This document shows positions 15,198-25,296 of a stretch of 64,000 nucleotides of DNA, in pieces (position 1 is the first letter of the stretch; each line of letters begins with the position of its first letter). Origin of the DNA: Flavobacterium arcticum (GTDB lineage Bacteria > Bacteroidota > Bacteroidia > Flavobacteriales > Flavobacteriaceae); contig NZ_CP031188.1 of the NCBI RefSeq assembly GCF_003344925.1, positions 2,029,001 through 2,093,000 on the forward strand, read 5' to 3'. Below the pieces are notes generated by a model that made no database searches, was not told the origin of the DNA, and worked only from the letters and a program-made list of their open reading frames with translations. The position numbers and the translations under genes were made by a program.

Positions 15198-18100
15198 ATG
15201 AAGAGAAAATTATTATTTTACACGCTTTTTCTGGTAGGACTACTTGTCCATCAGAGCACAAAAGCACAAACACTCGCTGCCGGCGATATAGCCTTTGTGG
15301 GGTATCATACAGATACTTCCGATGGCTTTACTTTTATAGCCTTAAAGGACTTACCGGCAGGAGAAACAATTTATTTTACAGAAGAAGGCTGGAACGGAAC
15401 TGGTTGGGGTAATGATTTTGAACCTCATCTTAGCTGGGTAATACCTGCAGGCACAACTATAGGTACTATAGTATCTGTAGAGGAAATAGGTAGTGATGTT
15501 TTTACAGTTACAGGATCTACTAATGGAGTAACAGTATTAAACCCATCTGGCAGTGCTACTGGTTTTAGTCTTAGTGCTGGCGATCAAGTATTGGCATATC
15601 AAAGCTCAACAGGAGCTAGACCTGCTTCGCCAACATTTATTTCAGGTATACATGGTGATTATAATAATTTAAATTATAATAGTACCACTACCTGGACTCA
15701 GAGTATGACTCCAGGTGATGGTTCAGAGAGTGTACTTCCTCCTGGACTTACAAATGGAGTAAATTGTATAGCTCTTTTTCCAGCTCCCGGGCCAGAATTA
15801 GACAACAATAAATATACAGGAACATTAACAGGAACTGCAGCTGTTGTAAGAGCAGCGATAAATAATCCTGTTAACTGGACTGGTAGTGATAGTACTGGTG
15901 GTATTGATATTACAGCAACAACATATGCAACACCAAATATTACAAGTACCTCTTCGTGTACTATGACAGCTTCTATTACAGCACAAACCAATATTGCTTG
16001 TAACGGATCAGCTACAGGATCATTAACTGTTACACCTTCGAGTGGTACAGCACCATATACATATTTATGGGATGATGGAACTGCTCAAACTACAGCTACA
16101 GCTTCAGGACTTGTTGCTGGAACGTATGAAGTAACAGTAACTGATGATAATGGGTGTGTAGAAACTGCTAGTGCAACTATAACAGAGCCAGACCCATTAT
16201 TGGCAATTGGTACTACAGAATATGTGTATGAGGAATATTTTGAAGCCGGACATAACTATTGCCCTGGAGATGCTATCTATGATAATTGGGTTGCATTTAG
16301 AAGCAATATTGATACAAACTTAAATTATACTAGTATAACTCTTTCGGGATCTGAATTACCAGGAGGTATTACTTGTACAGACCCTGCAGCTGCAAATCAA
16401 ATAGTACAGGCTTTTGCTGCAGGTACTGCGGTAAGTGTGACAGTAAATGGTGATACTTGGAATATAGGTATCGGTTGTCAGACATCGTGTACAATTCCAG
16501 CTGATGCAGTAGCGATAAATGTTAATGCAGGAAGTTGTGGTTGTGGAGGAGGACCTACTATAAGACCTTGTATAGGTAATGCTAACTGGGGTAGTTTTGC
16601 AAACTCAACTTGTGGAGCTGGTTCACAAACTATGAAAGTTGAAATAGTTGGTCAAGCTGTTACAATAAATCCAGTTAGTTGTAACGGAGGTAACGACGGA
16701 GAAATTATTTTAGATGTTGTAGGAGGTGCAGCCCCTTATAGTTATGCTTGGTCTCCAGGAAACCCTACAGGTCAAGGAACTAATACTATATCAGAGCTTA
16801 CAGTAGGAACTTATAGTGTAACAGTAACAGATGCAAACGGTTGTACTAACACTGTTTCTGCTACAGTTCAAGAGCCTACAGTACTTGTAGCCTCAGGTGT
16901 TGCAAATAATAATGTAAGTTGTAATGGTGAATCTGACGGATCAGCTACAGCAAGTGCAACAGGCGGAACCGCACCATATACTTACTTATGGAGTAATGCA
17001 GCAACAACAGCCTCAATTACAGGTGTTGTAGCAGGAACTTATGGTGTAACAATAACCGATGCTAATGGATGTACAGATACCGCAAGTGTAACGATTACAG
17101 AGCCAGCTGCTTTAGTAGCTTCAGGCGTAGTAGATGCTAACATCTCATGTAATGGCGAATCTGACGGAGCAGCTACAGTAAGCGCTACAGGAGGAACGGC
17201 TCCTTATATTTACGAATGGACTGGTATTGACCCTGTTGCTGGTACAACTATTGTATCACAAGGTTTTGAAGGTTCTGGTACTTGGAACTATGGTCTTAAC
17301 CCTACTGTTTATAATACAGGAGGTAGCCCAGTTGTTTCTGGTTCAGAAGAGGTTTGGGGTATTATAGAATCATTTACTGGTAATATTGATGCCGCATCAG
17401 ATGGAACAAGTTTTATCGGTATGCAGAATCTTGAAAATACTAATGGAGGTGGAGCTTTTGCTCATACTATTACATTTAACCCTATTAATATTTCTTCTTA
17501 TGATGATTTAATACTTTCATTTGATTATTATACTACAGGATTTGATTCTGGAGATGTTTTAGAATATGTAGTAGCTTTTGATTATGGTTCTGATTGGACA
17601 ACAGGTGTAGTAACATTAAATTCAGATACACAGGCTTGGGAAACAGAAACAATAGTAATACCTGCTTCTGCAAACGTTGTAAGATTTAGACTTCAAGGAA
17701 CACAAAATACAGCAGGAGGTTTTGCTGGTTTTGATAACATAATACTTTCTGAAAAAGAACCACAGAGTAACTCGTATACAGATCTTTCAGCAGGAACTTA
17801 TGGTGTAACAATAACCGATGCTAACGGGTGTACAGATACCGCAAGTGTAACGATTACAGAGCCTACAGTACTTGTAGCTTCAGGCGTAGTAGATACAAAC
17901 ATTTCATGTAATGCAGGAAATGACGGATCAGCTACAGCAAGTGCAACAGGTGGAACCGCACCATATACGTACTTATGGAGTAACGCAGCAACAACTGCTT
18001 CAATAGTAGGTGTTACAGCAGGAACTTATGATGTAACAATAACTGATGCTAATGGATGTACAGATACCGCTAGTGTAACGATTACAGAGCCTACAGCTTT

Positions 18101-21100
18101 AGTAGCTTCAGGAGTAGTAGATGCAAACATTTCATGTAATGCAGGAAATGACGGCGCTGCTACAGCAAGTGCAACAGGCGGAACAGCACCATATACTTAC
18201 TTATGGAGTAACGCAGCAACAACTGCTTCAATAGTAGGTGTTACAGCAGGAACTTATGATGTAACAATAACCGATGCTAATGGATGTGCAGATACAGCTA
18301 GTGTAACTATTACAGAACCTACAGCTTTAGTAGCTTCAGGAGTAGTAGATGCAAACATTTCATGTAATGCAGGAAATGATGGTGCAGCTACAGCAAGTGC
18401 AACAGGCGGAACAGCACCATATACTTACTTATGGAGTAACGCAGCAACAATCGCTTCAATAGTAGGTGTTACAGCAGGAACTTATGATGTAACAATAACA
18501 GATGCTAATGGATGTACAGATACCGCAAGTGTAACTATTACAGAGCCTACAGTACTTGTAGCTTCAGGCGTAGTAGATACAAACATTTCATGTAATGCAG
18601 GAAATGACGGATCAGCTACAGCAAGTGCAACAGGCGGAACCGCACCATATACATACTTATGGAGTAATGCAGCAACAACAGCCTCAATAGTAGGTGTTAC
18701 AGCAGGTACTTATGATGTAACAATAACCGATGCTAATGGATGTACAGACACTGCTAGTGTAACAGTTACAGAGCCTACAGTACTTGTAGCTTCAGGCGTA
18801 GTAGATACAAACATTTCATGTAATGCAGGAAATGATGGCGCTGCTACAGCAAGTGCAACAGGCGGAACCGCACCATATACATACTTATGGAGTAACGCAG
18901 CAACCACTGCTTCAATAGTAGGTGTTACAGCAGGAACTTATGATGTAACAATAACCGATGCTAATGGATGTACAGATACCGCAAGTGTAACGATTACAGA
19001 GCCTACAGTACTTGTAGCTTCAGGCGTAGTAGATACAAACATTTCATGTAATGCAGGAAATGACGGATCAGCTACAGCAAGTGCAACAGGCGGAACAGCA
19101 CCATATACGTACTTATGGAGTAATGCAGCAACAACCGCTTCAATAGTAGGTGTTACAGCAGGAACTTATGATGTAACAATAACCGATGCTAACGGGTGTA
19201 CAGATACCGCTAGTGTAACTATTACAGAACCAGACGCTTTAGTAGCTACAGGTGTTGTAGATAGTAATGTAACTTGTTTTGACGGTAACGAAGGATCTGC
19301 TACAGTAACAGTAACTGGAGGAACAGGTGTTTATACTTACCTTTGGAATAATTCAGCAACAACAGCCTCAATAACAGGTCTTATTGCAGGAACTTATGAT
19401 GTAACGGTAACTGATGAGAATGGTTGTACAGCAACAGCTTCTGTAACTATTACAGAACCAGCATTGGTAGAAGCACCAATTGCTGATGCTCAAGTATTCT
19501 GTAACTTTGCTACAGTAGCAAACCTTGTTGCTACAGGTACTGATGTACAATGGTATGCTGATGAAACAGGTGGTACTCCACTTGAAGACACAGTATCACT
19601 TTCAACAGGTACATACTATGCTACACAAACTATAGGTGGATGTGAAAGCCCATCGAGAGTAGTTGTGGCTGTTACTGTAAATATGACTCCGGCGCCATCA
19701 GCATCAGCACAAACATTTTGTAATGTTGCTACCGTAGCCGATCTTACTGCTTCGGGTACTGATAACCAATGGTATGCTAATGCTACTGGAGGTATAGCTT
19801 TATCAGATGATACTGCTCTTGCTACAGGTACTTATTATGTATCACAAACATTAAATGAATGTGAAAGTACAAGAACAGCTGTAGAGATTACTGTAAATGT
19901 AACTCCTGCACCAACTGCTGATGCACAAGTATTCTGTAATTTTGCTACAGTAGCTAACCTTGTTGCTACAGGTACTGATATTAAATGGTATGATAGTGAA
20001 ACAGGTGGTGTACAGTTAGTAGCTACTACTAACCTTGCTACAGGTACTTATTATGTATCGCAAACATTAAATGATTGCGAAAGCCCGAGAGCAGCAGTAG
20101 TTATTACTGTAAATGTAACTCCTGCACCAGCAACTATCAATCAAGTATTCTGTAACGAAGCTACAGTGTCGCAACTTGAAGCTACAGGTGATGGTACTAT
20201 ATTATGGTATACAGAAGCTGTAGGAGGTACTGCACTTGAAGGAGATGTTGCTCTTTCAACAGGTACTTACTATGCATCTCAGATAATGAATGATTGTGAA
20301 AGTGCTGCAAGAGTAGCAATTAACGTAACAGTTAATGTAACAGAAGCTCCAATAGCTGATGCACAAATATTTTGTGATGGTACTACTGTAGCTAACCTTG
20401 TTGCTACAGGAACTGCTATACAATGGTATGCAGATGCTACTGGAGGTACAGCATTAACAAGTGATACTGTACTTACTACAGGTACTTATTATGCTTCGCA
20501 AACTCTTAATGCTTGTGAAAGCCCAAGAACAGCAGTAGTTGTTACTGTAAATGTAACAGAAGCTCCAATAGCAGATGCACAAGTATTTTGTAATAGTGCT
20601 ACTATAGCTGATCTTGTTGCTACAGGTACTGATGTACAGTGGTATGCAGATGAAACAGGTGGAGCACCACTTACAGGTGATGTTGCTCTTGTAGACGGAA
20701 CAACTTACTATGTATCACAAACTATTGATGGATGTGAGAGTATTACTAGAACTGCTGTTACTGTAACTATAAATGTTACTGCGGCACCAACAGGTGATGC
20801 TTTACAAATAATTGGACCAGACGGTACTCTTGCTGATCTTGTGGTTGACGGAACTGATATCGTATGGTATGCAAGTGCCGAAGATGCAGCAGCACATGTT
20901 GATCCTCTAGATCCTGCTACAGTATTAGAAGATGAAGTAATATACTATGCTACTCAAACAATAGATGGTTGTGAGAGTGAAGTATCTCTTGCTGTAACAG
21001 TAAGTATTTCGCTAAGAGTAGATACCTTTATTAAAGATAAGTTATCATATTACCCTGTCCCAGTTATTGATGTATTAAACATTGAAAATACTAACAGGAT

Positions 21101-21269
21101 AAATAATGTAACACTTATCAACTTATTAGGACAAGTAGTACTTACTCAAGATGTAAATGCTACAAGCGCAAGAATAGACATGCGTGCTCTACAAGGTGCT
21201 ACTTACATTATGCAAGTAACTACCGATTCTGGTATTATGACTGTAAAAGTGATAAAGAATGCCAACTAA
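15198..21269 (+). CDS. Giant SprB-repeat adhesin secreted by T9SS
   Basis: A 2023-aa surface protein. It starts with a Sec signal peptide (about 1-24), then an N-terminal domain to about 240. Eleven SprB-type repeats follow, each with 'SCNxGxDG...APYTYLW' and 'AGTYxVTITDANGC' motifs: one at about 255-330, one at 486-565 and the rest from 568 to about 1427. Repeats 5-10 (897-1352) are almost identical 76-aa units. Repeat 4 is split by a beta-rich inserted domain of about 175 residues (681-858). Seven Ig-like repeats ('VFCNxATVANLxATGTDxxWY...CES') run to about 1938, and a type A T9SS sorting domain ends the protein. SprB-like adhesins are moved along the cell surface by the gliding machinery, and gldF/gldG are in this window. 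Confidence 0.92.
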   Translation: MKRKLLFYTLFLVGLLVHQSTKAQTLAAGDIAFVGYHTDTSDGFTFIALKDLPAGETIYFTEEGWNGTGWGNDFEPHLSWVIPAGTTIGTIVSVEEIGSDVFTVTGSTNGVTVLNPSGSATGFSLSAGDQVLAYQSSTGARPASPTFISGIHGDYNNLNYNSTTTWTQSMTPGDGSESVLPPGLTNGVNCIALFPAPGPELDNNKYTGTLTGTAAVVRAAINNPVNWTGSDSTGGIDITATTYATPNITSTSSCTMTASITAQTNIACNGSATGSLTVTPSSGTAPYTYLWDDGTAQTTATASGLVAGTYEVTVTDDNGCVETASATITEPDPLLAIGTTEYVYEEYFEAGHNYCPGDAIYDNWVAFRSNIDTNLNYTSITLSGSELPGGITCTDPAAANQIVQAFAAGTAVSVTVNGDTWNIGIGCQTSCTIPADAVAINVNAGSCGCGGGPTIRPCIGNANWGSFANSTCGAGSQTMKVEIVGQAVTINPVSCNGGNDGEIILDVVGGAAPYSYAWSPGNPTGQGTNTISELTVGTYSVTVTDANGCTNTVSATVQEPTVLVASGVANNNVSCNGESDGSATASATGGTAPYTYLWSNAATTASITGVVAGTYGVTITDANGCTDTASVTITEPAALVASGVVDANISCNGESDGAATVSATGGTAPYIYEWTGIDPVAGTTIVSQGFEGSGTWNYGLNPTVYNTGGSPVVSGSEEVWGIIESFTGNIDAASDGTSFIGMQNLENTNGGGAFAHTITFNPINISSYDDLILSFDYYTTGFDSGDVLEYVVAFDYGSDWTTGVVTLNSDTQAWETETIVIPASANVVRFRLQGTQNTAGGFAGFDNIILSEKEPQSNSYTDLSAGTYGVTITDANGCTDTASVTITEPTVLVASGVVDTNISCNAGNDGSATASATGGTAPYTYLWSNAATTASIVGVTAGTYDVTITDANGCTDTASVTITEPTALVASGVVDANISCNAGNDGAATASATGGTAPYTYLWSNAATTASIVGVTAGTYDVTITDANGCADTASVTITEPTALVASGVVDANISCNAGNDGAATASATGGTAPYTYLWSNAATIASIVGVTAGTYDVTITDANGCTDTASVTITEPTVLVASGVVDTNISCNAGNDGSATASATGGTAPYTYLWSNAATTASIVGVTAGTYDVTITDANGCTDTASVTVTEPTVLVASGVVDTNISCNAGNDGAATASATGGTAPYTYLWSNAATTASIVGVTAGTYDVTITDANGCTDTASVTITEPTVLVASGVVDTNISCNAGNDGSATASATGGTAPYTYLWSNAATTASIVGVTAGTYDVTITDANGCTDTASVTITEPDALVATGVVDSNVTCFDGNEGSATVTVTGGTGVYTYLWNNSATTASITGLIAGTYDVTVTDENGCTATASVTITEPALVEAPIADAQVFCNFATVANLVATGTDVQWYADETGGTPLEDTVSLSTGTYYATQTIGGCESPSRVVVAVTVNMTPAPSASAQTFCNVATVADLTASGTDNQWYANATGGIALSDDTALATGTYYVSQTLNECESTRTAVEITVNVTPAPTADAQVFCNFATVANLVATGTDIKWYDSETGGVQLVATTNLATGTYYVSQTLNDCESPRAAVVITVNVTPAPATINQVFCNEATVSQLEATGDGTILWYTEAVGGTALEGDVALSTGTYYASQIMNDCESAARVAINVTVNVTEAPIADAQIFCDGTTVANLVATGTAIQWYADATGGTALTSDTVLTTGTYYASQTLNACESPRTAVVVTVNVTEAPIADAQVFCNSATIADLVATGTDVQWYADETGGAPLTGDVALVDGTTYYVSQTIDGCESITRTAVTVTINVTAAPTGDALQIIGPDGTLADLVVDGTDIVWYASAEDAAAHVDPLDPATVLEDEVIYYATQTIDGCESEVSLAVTVSISLRVDTFIKDKLSYYPVPVIDVLNIENTNRINNVTLINLLGQVVLTQDVNATSARIDMRALQGATYIMQVTTDSGIMTVKVIKNAN
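17886..19253 (+). repeat. Six tandem 228-bp repeats within the adhesin gene
   Basis: Units begin at 17886, 18114, 18342, 18570, 18798 and 19026, each encoding 76 residues that start VVD(T/A)NISCNAGNDG. They differ by only a few bases each. Such arrays change copy number by recombination, and the exact count in an assembly from short reads may be wrong. Confidence 0.95.
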
Positions 21270-21296
21270 CCAATAATATTAACCTTGGTTAAATTA

Positions 21297-21326
21297 AAAG
21301 CCCCTGCATAGCAGGGGCTTTTTTTA
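21297..21326 (+). terminator. Terminator of the adhesin gene
   Basis: GCCCCTGC (21300-21307), loop ATA, GCAGGGGC (21311-21318), then seven T. It lies 30 bases after the stop codon. Confidence 0.9.
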
Positions 21327-21368
21327 TATATCTCATCCTGAAATAAGTTTACATAAAATCGACTTATC

Positions 21369-21625
21369 ATGAAAGACAAAAAATACAATGGAGCTAAACG
21401 CTCACAAAAGGATTACAACATGACTATAAATTAGCTCTAATTTCTCGTATTGAAAAGGGAGCACTGACTTATAAGCAAGCCCAATCGACCTATGCCACTC
21501 ATGGAAGAAGCACAGTTTTGGTCTGGCTTAGGAAATTTGGTAACTTAGAATGGATTAAACTAAATCTATTATTTATGTCAAAACCTATAGAAGCCCTTCA
21601 CCAATCATCAAAAGATTATATTTAA
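21369..21625 (+). pseudogene. IS3-family orfA transposase remnant, frameshifted
   Basis: ATG at 21369 opens 'MKDKKYNGAKRSQKDYNM'. The frame breaks near 21425 (stop TAG), and the continuation in another frame reads 'LALISRIEKGALTYKQAQ' then 'HGRSTVLVWLRKFGN' to a stop at 21625. This is the HTH part of an IS3-type OrfA. It carries at least one indel, its tail has lost similarity, and no orfB or clear inverted ends are seen. It is a dead fragment of an old insertion between the adhesin and the next gene. Confidence 0.75.
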
Positions 21626-21694
21626 GTTTAATGATGAAAGTTCCTAATTTTATATATGAAAAAACCAGTTAAGAGAAACTGACTAGTTAAATAT

Positions 21695-21739
21695 AATACA
21701 ATATAAAAGCCTCGCAATGCGAGGCTTTTATATTGTATT
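21695..21739. terminator. Bidirectional terminator with a 22-bp perfect inverted repeat
   Basis: The left arm (21695-21716) and right arm (21718-21739) are perfect complements around one base, with core GCCTCGCA/TGCGAGGC and A/T-rich outer parts that act as U-tracts on both strands. It ends the minus-strand gene at 21790 and blocks read-through from the left. Confidence 0.85.
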
Positions 21740-21789
21740 ATTCATTTTATTTAGAAGCATTCTTTTACCTAATATATTTATGTTTTTTT

Positions 21790-22653
21790 TTAGTTAAAGC
21801 TAAAATCTACTAATCCTGTAAACATTGTTTGCCATTTGTTTTTCTTTTTCCAAACACTATTGCGAATTGATTTTACTGGAGTAAAAGATTCTCTTTTTTC
21901 AAGTTTTTGAGATTTTTCTTTTTCAAAAGTAATATCACTAATCATAGTGTCAGGAAAATTAATAAGTGTATATAATGTATATTCAACTTCTTTAAATACT
22001 CTTCCAGATAATAAAGCATAGTCAATACTAGTTTCTCCGTTATAAGAAGGTATGTCTAGGATATTTATCATATCCCACATTCTCTTGTTTTGGAATGTCT
22101 CAAATAAAGAATTTAAATAATTTTTCATTGATTTTTTTGCTGCAAGATCAAAGTGAGACCCAATAATCATATATTGTTCATTAATCATTTCAGAAAAAAT
22201 CAAATCGTTAAACGTATAAATAGTCTTATTCATAAAGTTTTTAACTACCTCTACTTTAAGTGTTTTCTGGTTATTTATACTGCTTAGCGGATCAGATTGT
22301 ATAATAGATACTACTGATGATTTACGTGTATCGTGATTATATATTGCATATACATTATAATTAACATTATAACTGAAACCGTCTGAAGATTTATAACTTT
22401 TATTGAAAGAGCTATAGGTTAATAATAGACCATTATCAAAACGATGTATTACATTTAATTTTTCATCAAGACTTTCGTTAACTATGTTACCATTTAAGTC
22501 AAGAAGTGTGTAAAAAATGTTTTCATCTTCTTTAGCTAATACATAGTTATCGCCAAAGTGTGAAATATTATTAAAAAGAGTTTCTTTAGTTTTTCCGAGC
22601 TTGTCAACTAATAATAATTTATTATTATATGACGTTTGTGTTGTAAAATTCAT
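21790..22653 (-). CDS. Hypothetical protein
   Basis: A 287-aa soluble protein with no signal peptide. The first 100 residues look like beta repeats of the kind 'LLLVDKLGKTKETLFNNISHF' and 'FYTLLDLNGNIVNESLDEKL', which recall WG-type repeat proteins, but the match is loose. The C-terminal part is basic ('SVWKKKNKWQTMF'). It is a single gene with a strong terminator. The 209-base upstream region carries an unusual run of nine G (22744-22752). No function can be given. Confidence 0.55.
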   Translation of the reverse strand: MNFTTQTSYNNKLLLVDKLGKTKETLFNNISHFGDNYVLAKEDENIFYTLLDLNGNIVNESLDEKLNVIHRFDNGLLLTYSSFNKSYKSSDGFSYNVNYNVYAIYNHDTRKSSVVSIIQSDPLSSINNQKTLKVEVVKNFMNKTIYTFNDLIFSEMINEQYMIIGSHFDLAAKKSMKNYLNSLFETFQNKRMWDMINILDIPSYNGETSIDYALLSGRVFKEVEYTLYTLINFPDTMISDITFEKEKSQKLEKRESFTPVKSIRNSVWKKKNKWQTMFTGLVDFSFN

Positions 22654-22743
22654 CTACTACTTGTATTAATAATTAATATTAAGTAATAGCACTGCCAGTT
22701 AAGGCATTTATTAGTAAATAATTGTAGTATTTCGGGAATAAGA

Positions 22744-22752
22744 GGGGGGGGG
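22744..22752. repeat. Homopolymer run of nine G
   Basis: G9 in otherwise AT-rich intergenic DNA, 91 bases upstream of the start of the 287-aa gene. Such runs slip easily during replication and can alter promoter spacing; they are also a frequent site of sequencing error. Confidence 0.9.
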
Positions 22753-22862
22753 AAGCGGTTTTTGTTTGTTTACTGTTTTCATTTCATGTCTCATGTTTTT
22801 TTGTTAGATATGTTTATAAATATAGTTAATATTTTTTCTTTATAATATGTTTTTTTTATTTT

Positions 22863-23699
22863 TTAACACTTATAAACAATAATAGGTGTTTTAGTGTGGT
22901 ATGCCATTTTTCTTGTTATGCTAGTATGAAATAAACTTTCAAAAAAACTTCTTTTATGTTTTAACATTGCTACCATATCAATATGCTGATTATCTATAAA
23001 ATTGAGTATTGTTTGCTCTACATCGTTTCCTGTAATACTAAAGAAATCAATTTTCTCATCTTTATAAAGCATTTTCCACTCGTTCAATTTTTGCTCTATA
23101 TCAGCCGGATCATCATTGTTCTGAACGTGAAGGCAATATACGTTTGCCTTAATTTTATTTGCTAGTTTTAATAATTGTCTAAGAGCTTTATTGTCTTCAT
23201 CTTTATATTGTGTTGTAAACACTATATTTTTTATTTGATGATGAAATTCTGCAGCAACTGGAACTCCTAAAACTGTTGCTTTAGCATTTGCTATAACTGT
23301 TGCTGTGTTAGAGCCTAAAAAGATTTCTCTTACTCCACTAGCACCTGTTGTACCCATTATTATTAAATCAACATTTTTATCATTACAAACCTTATTAATA
23401 TTATATATAAGATCGCCATTTAAAAGTATACTGTTTAACTTTTTTACTTCTGGGTTTCTTTTATCTGCAATTTTCTGCAGTTTTTTTATTTCGTCTTTAA
23501 ATTTATTTTCCTGATTCTGGGCTACAACATCAAAAACTTCTTTTGTTGCCTCAGGTAACACAGGGGTTTCAATTATAGGCAGATCATATACATGTAGTAC
23601 AATTATATCTGCATTAAAAATAGTTGCAAATTTAAGAGCATAGTTAAATGCAGCATTTGCAGTTTCAGAGAAATCGGTAGGGAAAAGTATATTTTTCAT
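22863..23699 (-). CDS. Universal stress protein with two tandem UspA domains
   Basis: A 278-aa protein. Domain 1 (about 1-147) starts 'MKNILFPTDFSETANAAFNY' and has 'DLIIMGTTGASGVREIFLGSN', which agrees with the ATP-binding G-x2-G-x9-G(S/T) motif. Domain 2 (about 150-278) starts 'IKNIVFTTQYKDEDNKALRQ' and keeps 'IDMVAMLKHKRSFFESLFHTS', where the glycines are lost, so only domain 1 is likely to bind ATP. Such proteins help survival under starvation or low-oxygen stress. It appears monocistronic and divergent from mnmE. Confidence 0.92.
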   Translation of the reverse strand: MKNILFPTDFSETANAAFNYALKFATIFNADIIVLHVYDLPIIETPVLPEATKEVFDVVAQNQENKFKDEIKKLQKIADKRNPEVKKLNSILLNGDLIYNINKVCNDKNVDLIIMGTTGASGVREIFLGSNTATVIANAKATVLGVPVAAEFHHQIKNIVFTTQYKDEDNKALRQLLKLANKIKANVYCLHVQNNDDPADIEQKLNEWKMLYKDEKIDFFSITGNDVEQTILNFIDNQHIDMVAMLKHKRSFFESLFHTSITRKMAYHTKTPIIVYKC

Positions 23700-23876
23700 G
23701 TCAAAAGCTTATTTATTGATTAAAACTACAAAATAAGAGTTAACAATAATTAAATTTTTTATCATTTTACATAAATTAACCTAACCATAAACTACATCAC
23801 GCTATAGTTATCTGTTTCTATACAATTCTAAAATAGATATAATTTTCAGTTCTAAAGAACATTAAATACTATACCT

Positions 23877-23884
23877 TATATTTG
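23877..23884 (+). promoter_or_regulatory. -7 box upstream of mnmE
   Basis: TATATTTG fits TAnnTTTG and ends 8 bases before the ATG. If used, the message would be nearly leaderless. No -33 TTTG is visible. Confidence 0.3.
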
Positions 23885-23892
23885 CAAAAAAA

Positions 23893-25296
23893 ATGTCAAT
23901 GATCATACAGGATACCATAGTAGCTTTAGCAACACCTTCGGGCTCAGGAGCAATTGCAATATTGCGTCTTTCAGGGCTCGATGCTATAACTATAGCAGCA
24001 GAAGTATTCCGTTCATCCTCAAACAAAGATATTAGGTTAGTTAAATCGCACACTATACATTTAGGAAATATCGTTGAAAACCATAAAATATTCGATCAGG
24101 TACTATTATCGGTATTCAAGGGACCTAATTCTTATACAGGAGAAAACGTTATAGAAATTTCTTGTCACGGCTCAGTATATATACAACAACAAATAATTCA
24201 GTTGTTATTGCGTAAGGGTTGTAGAATGGCAAAACCAGGAGAATTTACTTTGAGAGCTTTTTTAAATGGTAAGCTAGATCTATCTCAGGCAGAGGCAGTA
24301 GCAGATCTTATTGCTAGTGATAATGAAGCTTCTCATCAGGTAGCTATGCAGCAAATGCGTGGTGGTTTTTCTAACGAGATAGCAAAACTGCGTGAGGAGT
24401 TACTCAATTTTGCATCATTAATAGAGCTTGAACTTGATTTTGCAGAGGAAGATGTTGAATTTGCTGATCGTACTCAGTTTAAAGAGTTATTGGATAGAAT
24501 AGTATTTGTTTTAAAAAGACTTATAGATTCTTTTTCTGTTGGAAATGTTATTAAAAACGGAATTCCTGTAGCTATTGTAGGTGAACCTAATGTAGGTAAA
24601 TCAACTTTATTAAATGTTTTACTAAACGAGGAACGCGCTATAGTATCGGATATTGCAGGTACTACTCGCGATACCATTGAAGATGAACTTGTAATAAATG
24701 GTATTGGGTTTAGGTTTATTGATACTGCTGGTATTCGAGAAACTAAGGATATTGTAGAAAGTATAGGGATTAAAAAAACTTTTGAAAAAATAACTCAAGC
24801 ACAAGTTGTTATATATCTTGTAGATAGTTATCAATTAATAAATGATTCTGAGCAACTATCACGCTTAAAAATTGAGATAGCAAAAATAAAAGAACAGTTT
24901 CCGTTAAAGCCTCTAATTGTTTTAGCAAATAAGGCAGACAAACTTGATGATGCTCAAAAAGAGTCTGTTTTAAAGGAAATAGAAAATACACATTTACTAT
25001 CGGCTAAAGAGAATAGCGGAGTAGAGGAATTAAAAGAGCAATTGTTATCTTTTGTAAATACAGGAGCTTTGCGCAATAACGAAACTATTATTACTAATAC
25101 TAGACATTATGATTCGTTATTAAAAGCGCTAGAAGAAGTACAAAAAGTACAATTTGGCATACAATCGGGTGTTTCTGCCGATTTAATGGCTATAGATATT
25201 AGACAAGCTTTATATTATTTTGGAGAGATTACAGGTCAAGTAACTAATGATGAATTATTAGGTAATATTTTCGCTAACTTCTGTATAGGAAAGTAA
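23893..25296 (+). CDS. mnmE: tRNA uridine-5-carboxymethylaminomethyl modification GTPase MnmE
   Basis: A 467-aa protein of normal length for MnmE. With MnmG it modifies the wobble uridine (U34) of certain tRNAs in the cytoplasm. The N-terminal tetrahydrofolate-binding domain begins 'DTIVALATPSGSGAIAILRLSG'. A helical domain encloses the G domain with G1 'GEPNVGKST', G3 'DTAG' (DTAGIRET) and G4 'NKAD'. The C-terminus ends with the invariant 'FCIGK', whose Cys is the essential residue. A second Met three codons on could also start the protein. Confidence 0.98.
   Translation: MSMIIQDTIVALATPSGSGAIAILRLSGLDAITIAAEVFRSSSNKDIRLVKSHTIHLGNIVENHKIFDQVLLSVFKGPNSYTGENVIEISCHGSVYIQQQIIQLLLRKGCRMAKPGEFTLRAFLNGKLDLSQAEAVADLIASDNEASHQVAMQQMRGGFSNEIAKLREELLNFASLIELELDFAEEDVEFADRTQFKELLDRIVFVLKRLIDSFSVGNVIKNGIPVAIVGEPNVGKSTLLNVLLNEERAIVSDIAGTTRDTIEDELVINGIGFRFIDTAGIRETKDIVESIGIKKTFEKITQAQVVIYLVDSYQLINDSEQLSRLKIEIAKIKEQFPLKPLIVLANKADKLDDAQKESVLKEIENTHLLSAKENSGVEELKEQLLSFVNTGALRNNETIITNTRHYDSLLKALEEVQKVQFGIQSGVSADLMAIDIRQALYYFGEITGQVTNDELLGNIFANFCIGK

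Noticed and set aside
15698..18907. Antisense ORFs inside the adhesin gene (15698-15991, 18710-18907)
   Set aside because: They arise from the repetitive codon pattern of the sense strand, have no start context and encode low-complexity proteins.
17886..19253. Regular repeats that could suggest a CRISPR array
   Set aside because: The units are 228 bp, in frame and encode SprB protein repeats; there are no short repeats with unique spacers.
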